Source: Platerodrilus igneus
Lineage: Eukaryota > Arthropoda > Insecta > Coleoptera > Lycidae
Reading direction: 5' to 3'
NCBI GenBank assembly: GCA_036346225.1
Contig: JARFIW010001344.1
Coordinates: 1,018,501 to 1,082,500 of the forward strand
Length of the DNA: 64,000 bases
The notes under the pieces are model-generated. The model was not told the DNA's origin. It saw only the letters and a program-made list of their open reading frames with translations, and ran no database searches. Both the position numbers and the translations under genes were made by a program. Positions 34,140-44,796 of this stretch are shown here, piece by piece; the stretch's first letter is position 1, and every line of letters begins with the position of its first letter.

Positions 34140-35870
34140 GAAACCTCAAAGGCGCCAGATTTTCAGCAGCCACAAAATTGTATAGAAAAATGACGAAGAT
34201 TCATAGTTGACCCTGTTGACTTTCGCATTCTCCTCCCGCTGTATTCCAAAAAATCTACCGCAAAGAGTACTCTGATCCGTCTTTTCAACCAAAATATAAA
34301 TCAAAACACTAATAATTACACTACCCTTAAAAAACGCACCACCTATCTTACCGAAAGAGTATCTTAAAAAGTAGCGGTAGCAGATATTAGCAGAACCCTA
34401 AAAGTTGCGTCAGCATCAGACATTTTGACACCAGCTATTATAGAAATTTACAACAAATTGTTGAAAAAACTCCCAGCTCATTCGTCACTTTTGATTCTTC
34501 TTAAACCTCATTCAAACTATCACTGCCACTATGCGCAGACGAGCAATTTTGAGATGCAATTTGAAGCTTCCACAATGAACCGAGTTTGGCAAATGATGGG
34601 CTACGCCCCCAGGATTTAAGAAAGCTCATCTCTGAAGGGAATGGAGAAGCTTTGGTCACTCTAACCAACTTCTGCAGCTTTGTGCTTGTTGGAAAGGTAT
34701 TCCCTAAAATCACATCTGTTTTCTACGGCGCTGTTTTGCGCACTAAACAAAAAAAAATGGAGAATTACGCCTCATCGCAGTTGGAAACACTCTGCGGCGA
34801 TTAGTGGCCAAGCTGGTCTGTTTTTCCTAACGCGTCCCGCTTGGAGAGTACTTATGACCTTCTCAATTAGGGTTTGCACACCAAGCAGGTGTGTGAATCA
34901 ATCATTTACACAGCTAAATCTTTCTCGACAGCCAACACTGTATTAGGAAATGTGAGGGCAAAAATTAATTTGACAATGCTTTTAACACGGTAAACAGAGA
35001 CACGATGCTAAAGTGCGTTCCCCTCCTTTGGCAAGCATACTCGGCAACGTCATTTCTCTCGGATTAGATATTACCTTCTCAATCTGGGTGCCAAGAAAGA
35101 GATCCAGCAGGGCCGCTTCTCTTCTGCCCTTTAATCCATCTTATAATCGAGAAATTTTCCTCTCAGCTGGTCATGTTTTATCTGGATGCTGGGACAATTG
35201 CAGAAAATCCAGAGGAAGTTCTGAAGGATTTATCGCAAATCGTCATTCATTGCACTGATATTGAGCAGTCTCTTAATCCATCCAAATTCGAGCTTTATTG
35301 TGCAAAACTCTTAAATCCGGAGATTACCGAAAGATTTAAGAAGATATCACCAGGAATTAAGATTCTATCGAAACTGACACTACTTGGGGCAACTATTACC
35401 AATGGAGCTTCTAAAGAAGTTTTGGACAAAGAAGAAGAAGAACTATCATTTATTTTCGATCGCAAGAGCTAAAAATATATCACATTTCTTATTTATCGTT
35501 ATGTCATTGCTTCGGAGTCTTAAAATTATGTACCTATTAAGAACCTTTTCCATGTGACACGATAGGAACCTTCTTCGTTCAGTAAAATTCAAAATAATAT
35601 AAATTCTTGAACAACTGCTCGATTGTCAGTTAGATTCAGCTCAGTATACCAATGCTAACCTTCCAATTAGACTCAGCGGAATTGGAACAAAAAATATTTA
35701 GGATTAATGTCCTCCGATATACTTTTCTTCAGTTTACGGAATTTCAGAGATTGTCAAACTAAGATTTCGCAATGTCAGTTTAGAATCAGTTAAACTCGGA
35801 ATCAATTAGTTCCTCCTCCTGCTTCATTAGATTAACGCTTTTGGAACAACGTTAAAACTATGCCGTACAG
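34140..35870 (+). pseudogene. non-LTR retrotransposon RT, 5' portion (split by 35872-42303)
   Basis: Frames join to LRKLISEGNGEALVTLTNFC and KVFPKITSVFYGAVLRTKQK (34610-34760), then FDNAFNTVNRDTMLKCVP (34970-35025), then MFYLDAGTIAENPEEVLKDL (35173-35235) and SLNPSKFELYC. Around 35640-35690 DSAQYTNANLPIRLSGIGTK fits the downstream LP.R.GGIGI-type block of the same LINE group. The catalytic YLDDGT box has become YLDAGT, so it is inactive as well as frameshifted. The coding region resumes at 42300 beyond a nested insertion. The clade is not fixed from this alone. Confidence 0.75.
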
Positions 35871-35871
35871 T

Positions 35872-36249
35872 ACACAAAAAAAGGTATTGTAAAATGTACT
35901 ACAAGTGTGGTATGACTTATCAACATACACTATAGTAAATTTTCGGCTAAAGGTTTAGTAAAATTTTCGATATTGTAAGTGGTAGCATTTTATATATTAA
36001 CATTGTAATATCTAAATATTTTTCTAGTTACTATTACAATTTCAATAATTAAAATTTTATAGAGATTGTAATAATTATCAAAATTATATTAAAATGCACT
36101 ACGCAAGTAGTTACAATTTATATTTTAAATTGCAATTATTACAATATTAAATTGTAATCATTAACATATGTTACAAATTGATACTAAAATAGTGAATTTT
36201 GCTAGCACGTGTTAGACATAAATTTATACGAAAAATTAGCAACACCGAC
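35872..36249. mobile_element. MITE-like element, left part (hosting the BEL insertion)
   Basis: The left end TACACAAAAAAAGGTATTGTAAAATGTACTA (shown in part) is a rough inverted match to the sequence ending at about 42303 (complement: TACACTGGAAAAAGTGGATT, then GGTAATTTTACTACAA). The body is extremely AT-rich with many TTACAATTT/AATTGTAA words. It is cut at 36249 by the BEL LTR, and the target bases CCGAC are repeated at 42185. Confidence 0.5.
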
Positions 36250-36652
36250 TGTTCCATTTATAATTGTACATAATTTACCGCTTGCTTTATTTTAAACATT
36301 TAGAATTTTTTTATTATTTACCTTCGCCCGGTATACTCAAATGTCATTGTATATACCGGGAAATTAATTCAAACACCGCGCCTGTGTATTGTAAGTGCCG
36401 CGATATCGATAAACTATGTTGTGTCTTTTCGCATGTGCAAGAACTGTCTTATCACCTGGTATGGAGAGGACGAAGAGAGACTCCTGTCGCTTTCCATTTT
36501 GAACGGCCATTATAAAAGAAATGAGCTACGCTTCGTTATATTTACAATGGTAAGTGCTTTGAAGTAATTATTATTTATTATGATTACTTGCCTATATAAT
36601 GTCCACTTTTCTCTACCACTTAGTTATCAAAATACCGCCGCCATAATTAACA
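36250..36652 (+). repeat. BEL 5' LTR
   Basis: 403 bp, TG...CA ends. It aligns from end to end with 41782-42184. It contains the shared block CAAACACCGCGCCTGTGTAT and a TATA-like box near its 3' part. The best-conserved stretch is CACCGCGCCTGTGTATTGTA. Confidence 0.95.
36511..36518 (+). promoter_or_regulatory. TATA-like box in BEL 5' LTR
   Basis: TATAAAAG lies ~140 bases before the end of the LTR, a plausible RNA polymerase II promoter for the element. In the 3' LTR the same place reads AATAAAAT, so the box is lost there. Confidence 0.45.
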
Positions 36653-37111
36653 TTGATCACTTCTCACCGGATGTGAATATTCGTACAAATTTTAAATGAT
36701 AATAAATTCATATATCATACCGCTTATCAAAGCATTGTACATGCCTTTGTATTTATTTTCTATATTCTATTCTATAGTGTAGTGGGGCACTAAATTTGAA
36801 GATATGGTAAACTTCTTTTTTGGAATTTTACTGCATTAGTGAATATTTTCGAATCGTTGGAATTTGGAATTACTGGTTTTTAACTAATTTTTTGTTATTC
36901 AGGTGAAGAATACGACGCATAGTATTAATTATTGCAAATTTAATAACCTCCTTTCTTTGGTTTGAGTTGTTTACTAGCCTTTCTTGATATCTGGTTTGGT
37001 ACCAGAATTTTGTACGAGGCTTACATATTCATTATCGCCGCATGTGAATGTAATTTCATCACCGCAGTATCGGTTTCATTTCGTCTGTCCGTTTGTATTT
37101 GCTTAATTATA

Positions 37112-38030
37112 ATTATGGCAGAGAAATTAAAACGTAGTTATTTCTTACGTAATATTTCCATTAACTCTCTCCATGGAATGTATGAAATCGCTCAGAAACC
37201 TGCAGCTGAACCTACGTTTTTATATTTGTTCTGCGTGCAATATCAATCTCTTGAAACAGTACGAGAAAGTTTCTTCGCCAGCATAATTTCATAGTCGTTG
37301 TAATTGCTTCTGCAGATGACGCCCATGAACAATTTGAAAAGAAAGACGATGTTCGAAAGCGCTTTGATAATAATTTCTTTCTAATAAAAGCGCTCTATTT
37401 CAATTTGTTTCCTAGTCGACCTTCTTCGTCTCGGGCTACTGTGTCCGCTCCGCTAGATACTTTTAAGTCAAAATTGTCCCTTCCGCCGCTGACCCTCCCT
37501 ACTTTGATGAAGAAGGTTGTTTGTTTAAAAGCTTTATTGACCGTTTTAATAGTTTAGTTCGCTTTAATAATAATCTGTCAAACGTGGACAAATTTCCTAT
37601 CTTCAATCAATAATAAAAGGTTCCGCACCATTAACCATTACGAAGATTGACCTTACAGAGGCCAATTACACCCTTGTCTACAATAAACTTCGCAAAAAAT
37701 ATCGTAATATTCGCCAAATTACCTCTGCTTTATGGAACAATATTGATAAATTTCCCAAATTGAATTCCAATAACCCCAACGGTTTGCAAAAACTAGTTCA
37801 TACCTTTGCCGACAATTTACAAGCGCTTAAGAAATTTGATTTGCTTATAGAGCAATGGGATTTTATTCTTGTGTAAATGATCTTAAATCACCTTGATGTA
37901 CATACTGCCAGTAGTTTTGAATTGCATCAAGATCCTACCGCTATCCCATCCCATAAAGAGTTAATTGCTTATCTGGAAAAAAATTGTAAGTCTTTATCGA
38001 ATTTGTCGGTAAATTATAAAACCGATTAAA
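37112..38030 (+). pseudogene. BEL/Pao gag
   Basis: The first frame (37112-37294) begins MAEKLKRSYFLRNISINSLH. Later pieces read FNSLVRFNNNLSNVDKFPIF (about 37538-37597), then ITKIDLTEANYTLVYNKLRK (about 37641-37700), then SHKELIAYLEKNCKSLSNL (37951-38007), matching the order of the Pao-type retrotransposon Gag (DUF1759-like) region. Between this and the protease only ~35 bases remain, and no CCHC zinc knuckles are found, which points to an internal deletion. Several stops are present. Confidence 0.75.
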
Positions 38031-38035
38031 ACAAA

Positions 38036-38389
38036 GTCGATTTGGGTAGCATGTCTTCCTTTATTTCGCCAAATAGTGTGAAACGTTTAGGTTTTCGTAC
38101 TACTCCACATTCCCTTGCCCTTACGGGTTTAGGATCCTTGTGTTCTGCAGCTCTGCATGGCGCTGTGACCGTCTCGATCAAACCAATGGGTGCTTCTTCA
38201 CCGATTATTAATTTCCAAGCTGTAGTACTTCCCAAAATTTGTGAAAATTTATCTATTTCTAATATTTCTCCAGAACATTTCAGTCATCTGGCTAACCTCA
38301 AGCTAGCTGATCCGCCCTTTGCTCAATCTGGGTCGAGAGTTGTAGCGTTCAACCGGTTGCTATTAATACTATTTTTGGATAACTTTTAA
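38036..38389 (+). pseudogene. BEL/Pao aspartic protease
   Basis: Reads VDLGSMSSFISPNSVKRLGF, LALTGLGSLCSAALHGAVTV and FQAVVLPKICENLSI, then HLANLKLADPPFAQSGSRV. This follows the Pao-type protease: LDTGS..SFIS, then the .LP.I..LP and L.LADP.F blocks. The active-site triad is altered: DTG has become DLG. The frame opens onto the RT after position 38389. Confidence 0.8.
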
Positions 38390-39700
38390 TGGGAAGCATA
38401 TTTTCCTCGCCCGTTTCTCAAGTAACTAGCTTGTTTTGCATGACAGATTCTACTTCTCTATCAAAAGATATTGTAGCTAAATTCTGGGAAGTTGAAGCTG
38501 TCCCCGCCGCTCAACCTTTCACGCCTAAAAAAACTCTAGTTGAAAAACATTTTGTTGATACGTTTCGCCGCACTGAACAAGGTCGATATATCGTCTCACA
38601 GCCGTTTAGAGATCAAGACCCATTTTTTCCAGGTAGTCGTGATCTTGCCTTGCAACGATTTGTTTTTTTAGAAAATCGTCCACTTAAGCAACCTCGTGTT
38701 TACGAACAGTACGTTTCGATTATGCTTGCGTATCCGGATTCTCAACATATCTAATCTGTTGTTAGTTAGTCTTATCCGGACCTTTCTTATTACATGCCGC
38801 AACATTGCGTTGTAAAACCAGAAAGCATAGGTACGAAGTTACGAGTTGTTTTTAATACCTCCGTTAAAACTCTGTCTCGATCGTCCTTAAACGATCACTT
38901 GTTTGTTGGGCCGAAGCTGTAACAAGACATTACCGCAATTTTGTTGCAATTTCGTCTACATTATTAAGTTGTTACTGCCGATATTCGTCAGATGTACTGC
39001 CAAATTGTTAATCCCGCTCAGTGTGATTATCAACGAATTGTTTGTCTCTTCTTCCCTGAAGAGTCCGTTCAGTTACTTATGGAATCAATTGTGCTCCTTT
39101 TCTTGCCATACACACGCTTCTGCAGTTGGCCGTAAACGAAGGGAATTCTTATCCGTTAAGCGGTTTCGCTCTTTGCTACTATACTTACATTGATGATATC
39201 GCTACTGGTGAAGATTCTATTGAATCAACCCTCGCTCTACGTAAGCAACTAATTGCTCTTTTAAAACTTGGTGGTTTCGAACTTCATAAATGGTCGAGTA
39301 ACCATCCCGAATTATTAAAAGATCTTTTCATTACGCAGCAATTTGCGCAACCTCGCTCCTTTGATGATCCTGACGTTCAACCCCTAAAAGTTTTAGGTCT
39401 TCAGTGGAACCCCACATCAGATAATTTTTATTTTCTACTTCAGCCACTAAGTACCTCCTATTCTAAGTGCAACTTACTTTCCAACTTAGACCGTATTTTC
39501 GACCCTAGGGGACTTTTATCCCGCCCTTTACTTTCCTGGTAGAACACTTAATTCAACGTTTATGGTCGTTAAAATTAGAATGGGATGCTGCCTACCCCCC
39601 TACCCCCAACTTCCTCCGTTTGTGAGAGAGATACTTGCATGAGTTGCCAATTCTTTCGGATTTCGCTTTACACCGCTTGCTAATCGCGCCATAGTTTACT
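38389..39700 (+). pseudogene. BEL/Pao reverse transcriptase
   Basis: 38389-38754 carries FWEVEAVPAAQPF, EKHFVDTFRRTEQGRYIVSQ and ALQRFVFLENRPLK, the N-terminal RT region. Then come YMPQHCVVKPESIGTKLRVV and VTADIRQMYCQIVNPAQCDY, and in 39126-39542 the catalytic segment YYTYIDDIATGEDS followed by LKLGGFELHKWSSNHPELL and KVLGLQWNPTSDNF. The YIDD aspartates are intact. Breaks are a stop after DSQHI, one in GPKL-stop-QDI, and frameshifts. Confidence 0.88.
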
Positions 39701-40260
39701 ACGTGCGAAGTACATTGCTTTGCTGACGCATCCGAACGTGGCTACTGCGCTGTAGTTTATTTTTGCCTTTTTACCCCTTTCGCCGTTGAGGTTCGCTTAG
39801 TGTGCGCTAAGTCTAAGGTCGCTCCCCTTCGTACAATCTCTTTGCCCCGGCTCGATTGTTGGCCGCCGCTTTGGCATCCAAATTATTAATCTTTGTCCTC
39901 AATATCTTTGATTCTAACCTTACATTTCATAAAATTTACTGTTGGTCTGACTCCATGGTAGTACTTTCGTAGATTCGTTCCCCGCCGCAGTGTTGGAAGA
40001 CTTTCGTCGTCAATCGTGTTGCCTACATTCAGGAAACCAAGTCTCGCGCCTCTTGTCATCACATCCCCTCCACCAAGAATCCTGTCGATGTCGGGTCACG
40101 TGGTTTACTCCCTACCAACTTGTGCCAATGTTCTTTATAGTGGGTGGCTTCACCAACCTTGTAGAAGTCCTTCGAAAATTACAGTCCACATATTCCGCCT
40201 TCAAACGCTCATGAAGTTCTCACTGAATAACGCTCTATTGTTTTATCCGCTGTCGTAACC
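39700..40260 (+). pseudogene. BEL/Pao RNase H and linker
   Basis: Around 39705-39855 the frame reads VHCFADASERGYCAVVYF and LVCAKSKVAPLRTISLPRLD, the BEL RNase H signature with its first catalytic Asp (FADAS). The following sequence is frameshifted. The ORFs at 39990-40258 include mixed pieces such as VAYIQETKSRA-like text in other frames. Not functional. Confidence 0.75.
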
Positions 40261-40489
40261 TCCTGTTGGATTCAATCAATTCTAGAAAATCGCTCTTCCT
40301 TTCCCTTTACTACGCGCATTGTTGCTTGGATTCTCCGTTTTTGTCATAATCTACATCACCCACTTGAAAGATACCCCGGACTTTTGTCATCTTCTGAATT
40401 GCACAACGCTTTGATCTCTTTGCTTGCGTGTACTCAACAATCTTATTTAGCTATCGAGTTTGAGGCCATTCAGTCCGGATCTACATTAA

Positions 40490-41675
40490 AATAGAGTTTT
40501 CACAAGTTGTCTCCTTTTATTCGTGATAGAATTTTGTGGGTCGGGAGTCACCGGGCTCACGCGCCTTTATCCTCCGACCGTATATTTCACGCTTTGTTAC
40601 CTAGCAAAAGTCGCTTTACTAATCTTGATGTTATATATGTTTATTTAAAATACTTCCACGCGCGTGCTCAAATGGTTCATTTTCTCGTAGTGTCAGCACT
40701 TCCGGATTATTTCTGGGAGGCAATCTATCTGTCGTATTTTGAGTCATTGTCTAACGTGCTGGAAGACCAATCCGGTCGCATTGCAGCCTCCTATGGGCAA
40801 CCTGTCTTCATGTCGAATTACACAAGTCAAACCTTTTTTGTGTTCGGGAGTCAACTTTCTTGGTCCATTTTCTATTACCATGTCTCGACTATTTATTTGT
40901 ATGGCTACCAAGGCGATGCGCCTTGAAGTAGTTTTCGATTTGTCAACGGACACCTTTGTAGCGGTTCTGCGCCGATTTATTGCCAGGCGTGGCCGTTGTG
41001 ATCACTTCTACAGTGATTATGGTACAAATTTTGCGGATGCTCAAAAACAGTTAATTCATCTCGCCAAGCTTGCTGCTTCTAAGGACCATATTTCGTAGCA
41101 TTTAATACCGTTGGCCTCACCTCATTTTAGTGTCTTGTGGGAGGCAGGAGTGAAATCGGTTAAAATCTTGATCCTGCGTACTATTATCGAGCAAGTGTTA
41201 ACTTTTGAGGAATTGGCCACAGTCTTTATCCAAATTGAGGCCATCTTGATCTCACGTTTTCTCACGTCTTTAAGCAACGACCCTAAGATTTGAGGTGCCT
41301 TACGCCCGATCATTTCTTAACTTCGGCCCCTTTAATCGCCATTCCGAAACCCGCCCATTCTCACCTTCCGCTAAACCGTCTCTCCCGCTGGTAATTGCTC
41401 TAGCGAATTTAACAAAATTTTTGGTCCCGTTGGTCTAAGGAGTATTTGCACTTGCTACAACAGCGCTCTAAGTAGTACAGATCGCCTCCTCAAGTTGAGT
41501 TTGTCACCTTAGTGCTGATTAAGGCCGCTCATGTTGCCCTCCTTTGTTCGTCCCTCGGCCGTATTGTGGCTGTGCATCCTGGGACAAATGGTGTCGTTAG
41601 GGTGGCCACGCATAAAACTGTTCATGGTGAGCTGAAGCGTGCTGTGTCAAAGCTTTGTCCTTTGCCCTCAATGTA
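40490..41675 (+). pseudogene. BEL/Pao integrase
   Basis: The frame at 40507 opens LSPFIRDRILWVGSHRAHAP, the pre-integrase region. In 40739-41098 come a GVNFLGPF block (the first catalytic Asp appears as Asn), ATKAMRLEVVFDLSTDTFVA and SDYGTNFADAQKQL with the second Asp. After a stop at 41096, ASPHFSVLWEAGVKSVKIL holds the catalytic Glu. The tail to 41675 includes LGRIVAVHPGTNGVVRVATH, typical of the BEL integrase C-terminus. Several stops and frameshifts. Confidence 0.85.
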
Positions 41676-41781
41676 AATATAATTTTTTTTTGTTTTTGTA
41701 AATATTTTTTCTTTACTTTTTTATTCTGTCCCACTCCTTTTAATTATTTTCTTAAAATGCCTTGCATTTTGGTGGGCCGTA

Positions 41782-42184
41782 TGTTCCGTTTATAATTGTA
41801 TATAATTTACCGCTTGCCTTATTTTAAACATTTATAATTTTTTAATGATTTACCTCCGCCCGGTATATTCAAATGTCGTTGTATGTCTCATAAAATTACT
41901 TCAAACACCGCGCCTGTGTATTGTAAGTGCCGCGATATCGATAATCTATGTTGTGTCTTTTCGCATGTGCAAGAACTGTTTTATCACATGCCATGGAAAG
42001 AACGAAGAGGGTCTACTATCGCTTTCCGTTGTGAACGGCCGTAATAAAATAAATGAGCTGCGTTTCGCTATATTTACAAAGGTGAATGCTTTGAAGTAAT
42101 CGTTATTTATTAACATTATTTGTCTATACAATGTCCACTTTTCTCGACCACTTAGTTATGGAAATACTGCCGCAATAATTAACA
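41782..42184 (+). repeat. BEL 3' LTR
   Basis: 403 bp, TGTTCC...TTAACA, same length as the 5' LTR. It is followed by the target duplication CCGAC (42185-42189). Confidence 0.95.
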
Positions 42185-42303
42185 CCGACTTTGAAATACT
42201 CATGTTATTATTGTTCCATTAACAAAAAGTTTATTAATAATTACTACAAAGTTTCATACACAAAATTGTAGTAAAATTACCTAATCCACTTTTTCCAGTG
42301 TAA
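42185..42303. mobile_element. MITE-like element, right part
   Basis: Continues the AT-rich element interrupted at 36249 and ends with TTGTAGTAAAATTACC...TTTTTCCAGTGTA, a rough inverted match to its left end at 35872. Beyond it the LINE reading resumes. Confidence 0.5.
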
Positions 42304-42780
42304 AAACTCTCGGAATGCCACCGACGACCAATTGAAAGCGATACCTATAGTAGTAGAAAAACACGAATCCAATGCATGGTTTCACGCCCTCCCCTCAAGA
42401 TTAGTAAGAACTCTTCTGTTCACCAACCATTTCAGAATTGCCATGGGACTACGATTAAGATGCAAGATTTGCCTACCTCAAACGTGCATTGGCGAAGTAG
42501 TTGATGCGTATGAATCATATGGTTTGAATTGTTCAAAGAGTTATTAACCGTTTGTCAGACATCAAGAAATTAATTCAATAATTATGCGCTCCTAACCTCA
42601 GCAAAAATTCCATGCCGTTTGGAACCAACAAGTGTGCATCAGCATCACTGAAAGCTAGCTGATGGAATGACTAATTCATTGGAAAAATGGCCAGTGTTTA
42701 GTGTGGGACGCAATGGTCTCAGACACACTAGCCCTCTCCAAATTCTATGATACTAAGGTGAGCAGGTGTAGTTGCTTAAA
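42304..42780 (+). pseudogene. non-LTR retrotransposon, 3' coding portion (same LINE as 34140-35870)
   Basis: 42332-42547 reads AIPIVVEKHESNAWFHALPS, then RIAMGLRLRCKICLPQTCIG and SYGLNCSKSY. This is the C-terminal Cys/His region (LPS...RIA.GLRLG..C..C....D..G.H.LSC.KS) that follows the RT in the same LINE group as 34140-35870. A further frame reads FVRHQEINSIIM-like text, then HWKNGQCLVWDAMVSDTLAP near 42680-42737. It fits the first half in order and strand, so one LINE was split. Confidence 0.72.
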
Positions 42781-42784
42781 AAAC

Positions 42785-44690
42785 AACAGTAACAAAAATA
42801 AAGAAGAACTTTAGAAAGACGGAGTAATATCAATATACATTTATAAATCTTACAACCGCTGCTCGCCACCATGACTTAATATTCAACACAAGTTATTTTC
42901 AGATGTTTTAATGAGAAACTCAAAGCAATGTAGCTGTAACTGCTCAACTTACACATATTTTATAAACTTTAGCAACTTTTGAATGTATTTGTATCATGTC
43001 TGTCTTGGTGACTAAAGAAATCTTCTTAAGTAGAACTTAATTTATTAATGTATTCGAGGGACTGTATCCTAAGACTAAAATTTGTCTATCCGTATTTAAA
43101 AAAACTACATCTGTAATATAATTTTGCGGCTTAGATTTAACCACATTTTTCTCTGAATTCAAGAACCCACTTGCAGAATAATCAAAACGCGGAACAGAAT
43201 CAGTATGAAACTTCTAATTCAAAGTTACTCCTAACTAACATATGAAAATATGAAATTAGTTGTGGTTCTACAAATGGCGGGGTTAAAAGATCTTTTAAAA
43301 ACGACACTAACGCGATTATAGCAATTTGAAGCAATAAAGCTTTGTAATAGGAAACTCAATGATTTCATTTAACACAAAATTTAATTGCGTGAAATACAAT
43401 AATGCGAGTGAGTGGATGTGTATAACATAAGGGTGGGCTAAACGATCTCTGGAGCGCAACTGCCACTTTTTATTAAGAGTGTCACCCCAAGTATTGAATC
43501 CGATTGTCGAGTTGGATCAAACCGAGATCTTAGGGTGATGCTGTTTGATTCTATTTAGAATCTGAGATAGTAAACTTAGGGAAGGCGCATCATACAATAT
43601 GCAACATGTAATAAACGGCGATCAAATTTTGGACGAGTAGAATTGGAGGAAATTTGTTCACGTGAAAAATCTTTCATTGCTTGTTTTATTGAAGTGCGTT
43701 GAGGCTTAAATCATAAAATATAAATTGATTTTGTATATATTTATTGATATACGTAACTGCTTCCTTTGATTTATGTCTGTTTAAAAGGGTTAATCATTTA
43801 TCGTATCAACTATGAACCACAAGCGATTTATATTTTTTCTCTGATATTTATTAAGTACATGGTGATTTAACTTCGTATATACTATGTGTGAGTTTCTTTG
43901 TTAAATTGATAAATGGACGATTTGGGCGTCTTTAGAATTCGATCTGCACAAAGAAAGTAAATAGAGTTCGCGGTTGAGTGGAGACGAGTCGACGTGTTAT
44001 GTCGGATGAGATCACTACACGAAGGGTTTTAAAATCGCGTCTATGACGGTTGACATCTCCGAATCAAGACCCTATCAAAATTAAACCATTAATTAAATTG
44101 AATAACGTTTACTTAAAGCTTTAGCTGTCGGATTTCCTGCCAGATGTAGCGACAGTTACAACAATGGACATCAGATGACATTTCCTTGAAACCGATTTTA
44201 AAATTGAATTCAACGCGTGCCTAACCCTCAAATTTAAAAATTGAAAATATTTCAATGCAATTTGTTTACAGCAGACTGCTTTGACAAGTGAAAACGGAAT
44301 TGCATTTGCTTGTGTATGTTTTAACAATGTAACCCCATCGTACTTTCAGACAGACAGACATGCATCCCTAATGTTACTAGATCTTTGCTGGTGGAACGCC
44401 GCAACTCTAGGGGTTACACAAAATTATTGACACCTCATTTTGATTTAATGTCATTTATAACGTAGTCACCACCCCATATGGGATTTCTATGTTACGTTAA
44501 GCATGAAAGCATAACCTGATGCTTCGAAGAACGATTTAAATATAGACAACCTCAAATCAATCGATTGTCAACAAATGTAATACCGTCGATAATAGTAATC
44601 TTAACTTTGCATTAGCTAATAAAATTTGGATATTCTTAATATCCTATACTATTTATTTAGTAAAACGTGCTTAGAAGCTAATATTCTTCA
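42785..44690. other. unassigned sequence
   Basis: No recognised genes or repeats. The 68-codon minus frame at 44121-44327 has no motif. A possible candidate for host non-repetitive DNA. Confidence 0.5.
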
Positions 44691-44740
44691 TGAGTGCTCC
44701 CATAACTTTTTTCAAGTATGTTTCTCAGACCTTACCCAAA

Positions 44741-44743
<3 letters not shown>
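44690..44743 (+). repeat. repeat Z fragment ending in (TA)n
   Basis: GAGTGCTCCCATAACTTTTTTCAAGTATG... ACCTTACCCAAACTG (shown in part) recurs at 51757-51803, and both copies run straight into a TA tract. Confidence 0.8.
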
Positions 44744-44787
<44 letters not shown>

Positions 44788-44796
44788 TATATATAT
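44744..44796. repeat. (TA)n microsatellite between Z and K-long
   Basis: TA tract with a short TTATATTAT interruption near its right end, leading directly into TGCTGTG at 44797. Confidence 0.95.

Larger units (their letters stand above)
36250..42184 (+). mobile_element. BEL/Pao LTR retrotransposon, full length, decayed
   Basis: Two 403-bp LTRs, each starting TGTTCC and ending TTAACA, are flanked by the 5-bp duplication CCGAC (36245-36249 and 42185-42189). The internal region encodes gag, protease, RT, RNase H and integrase in the BEL/Pao order, with many stops and frameshifts. By eye about one LTR position in ten differs, so the insertion is old. GGTGGG just before the 3' LTR (41772-41777) may be the polypurine tract. 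Confidence 0.95.
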
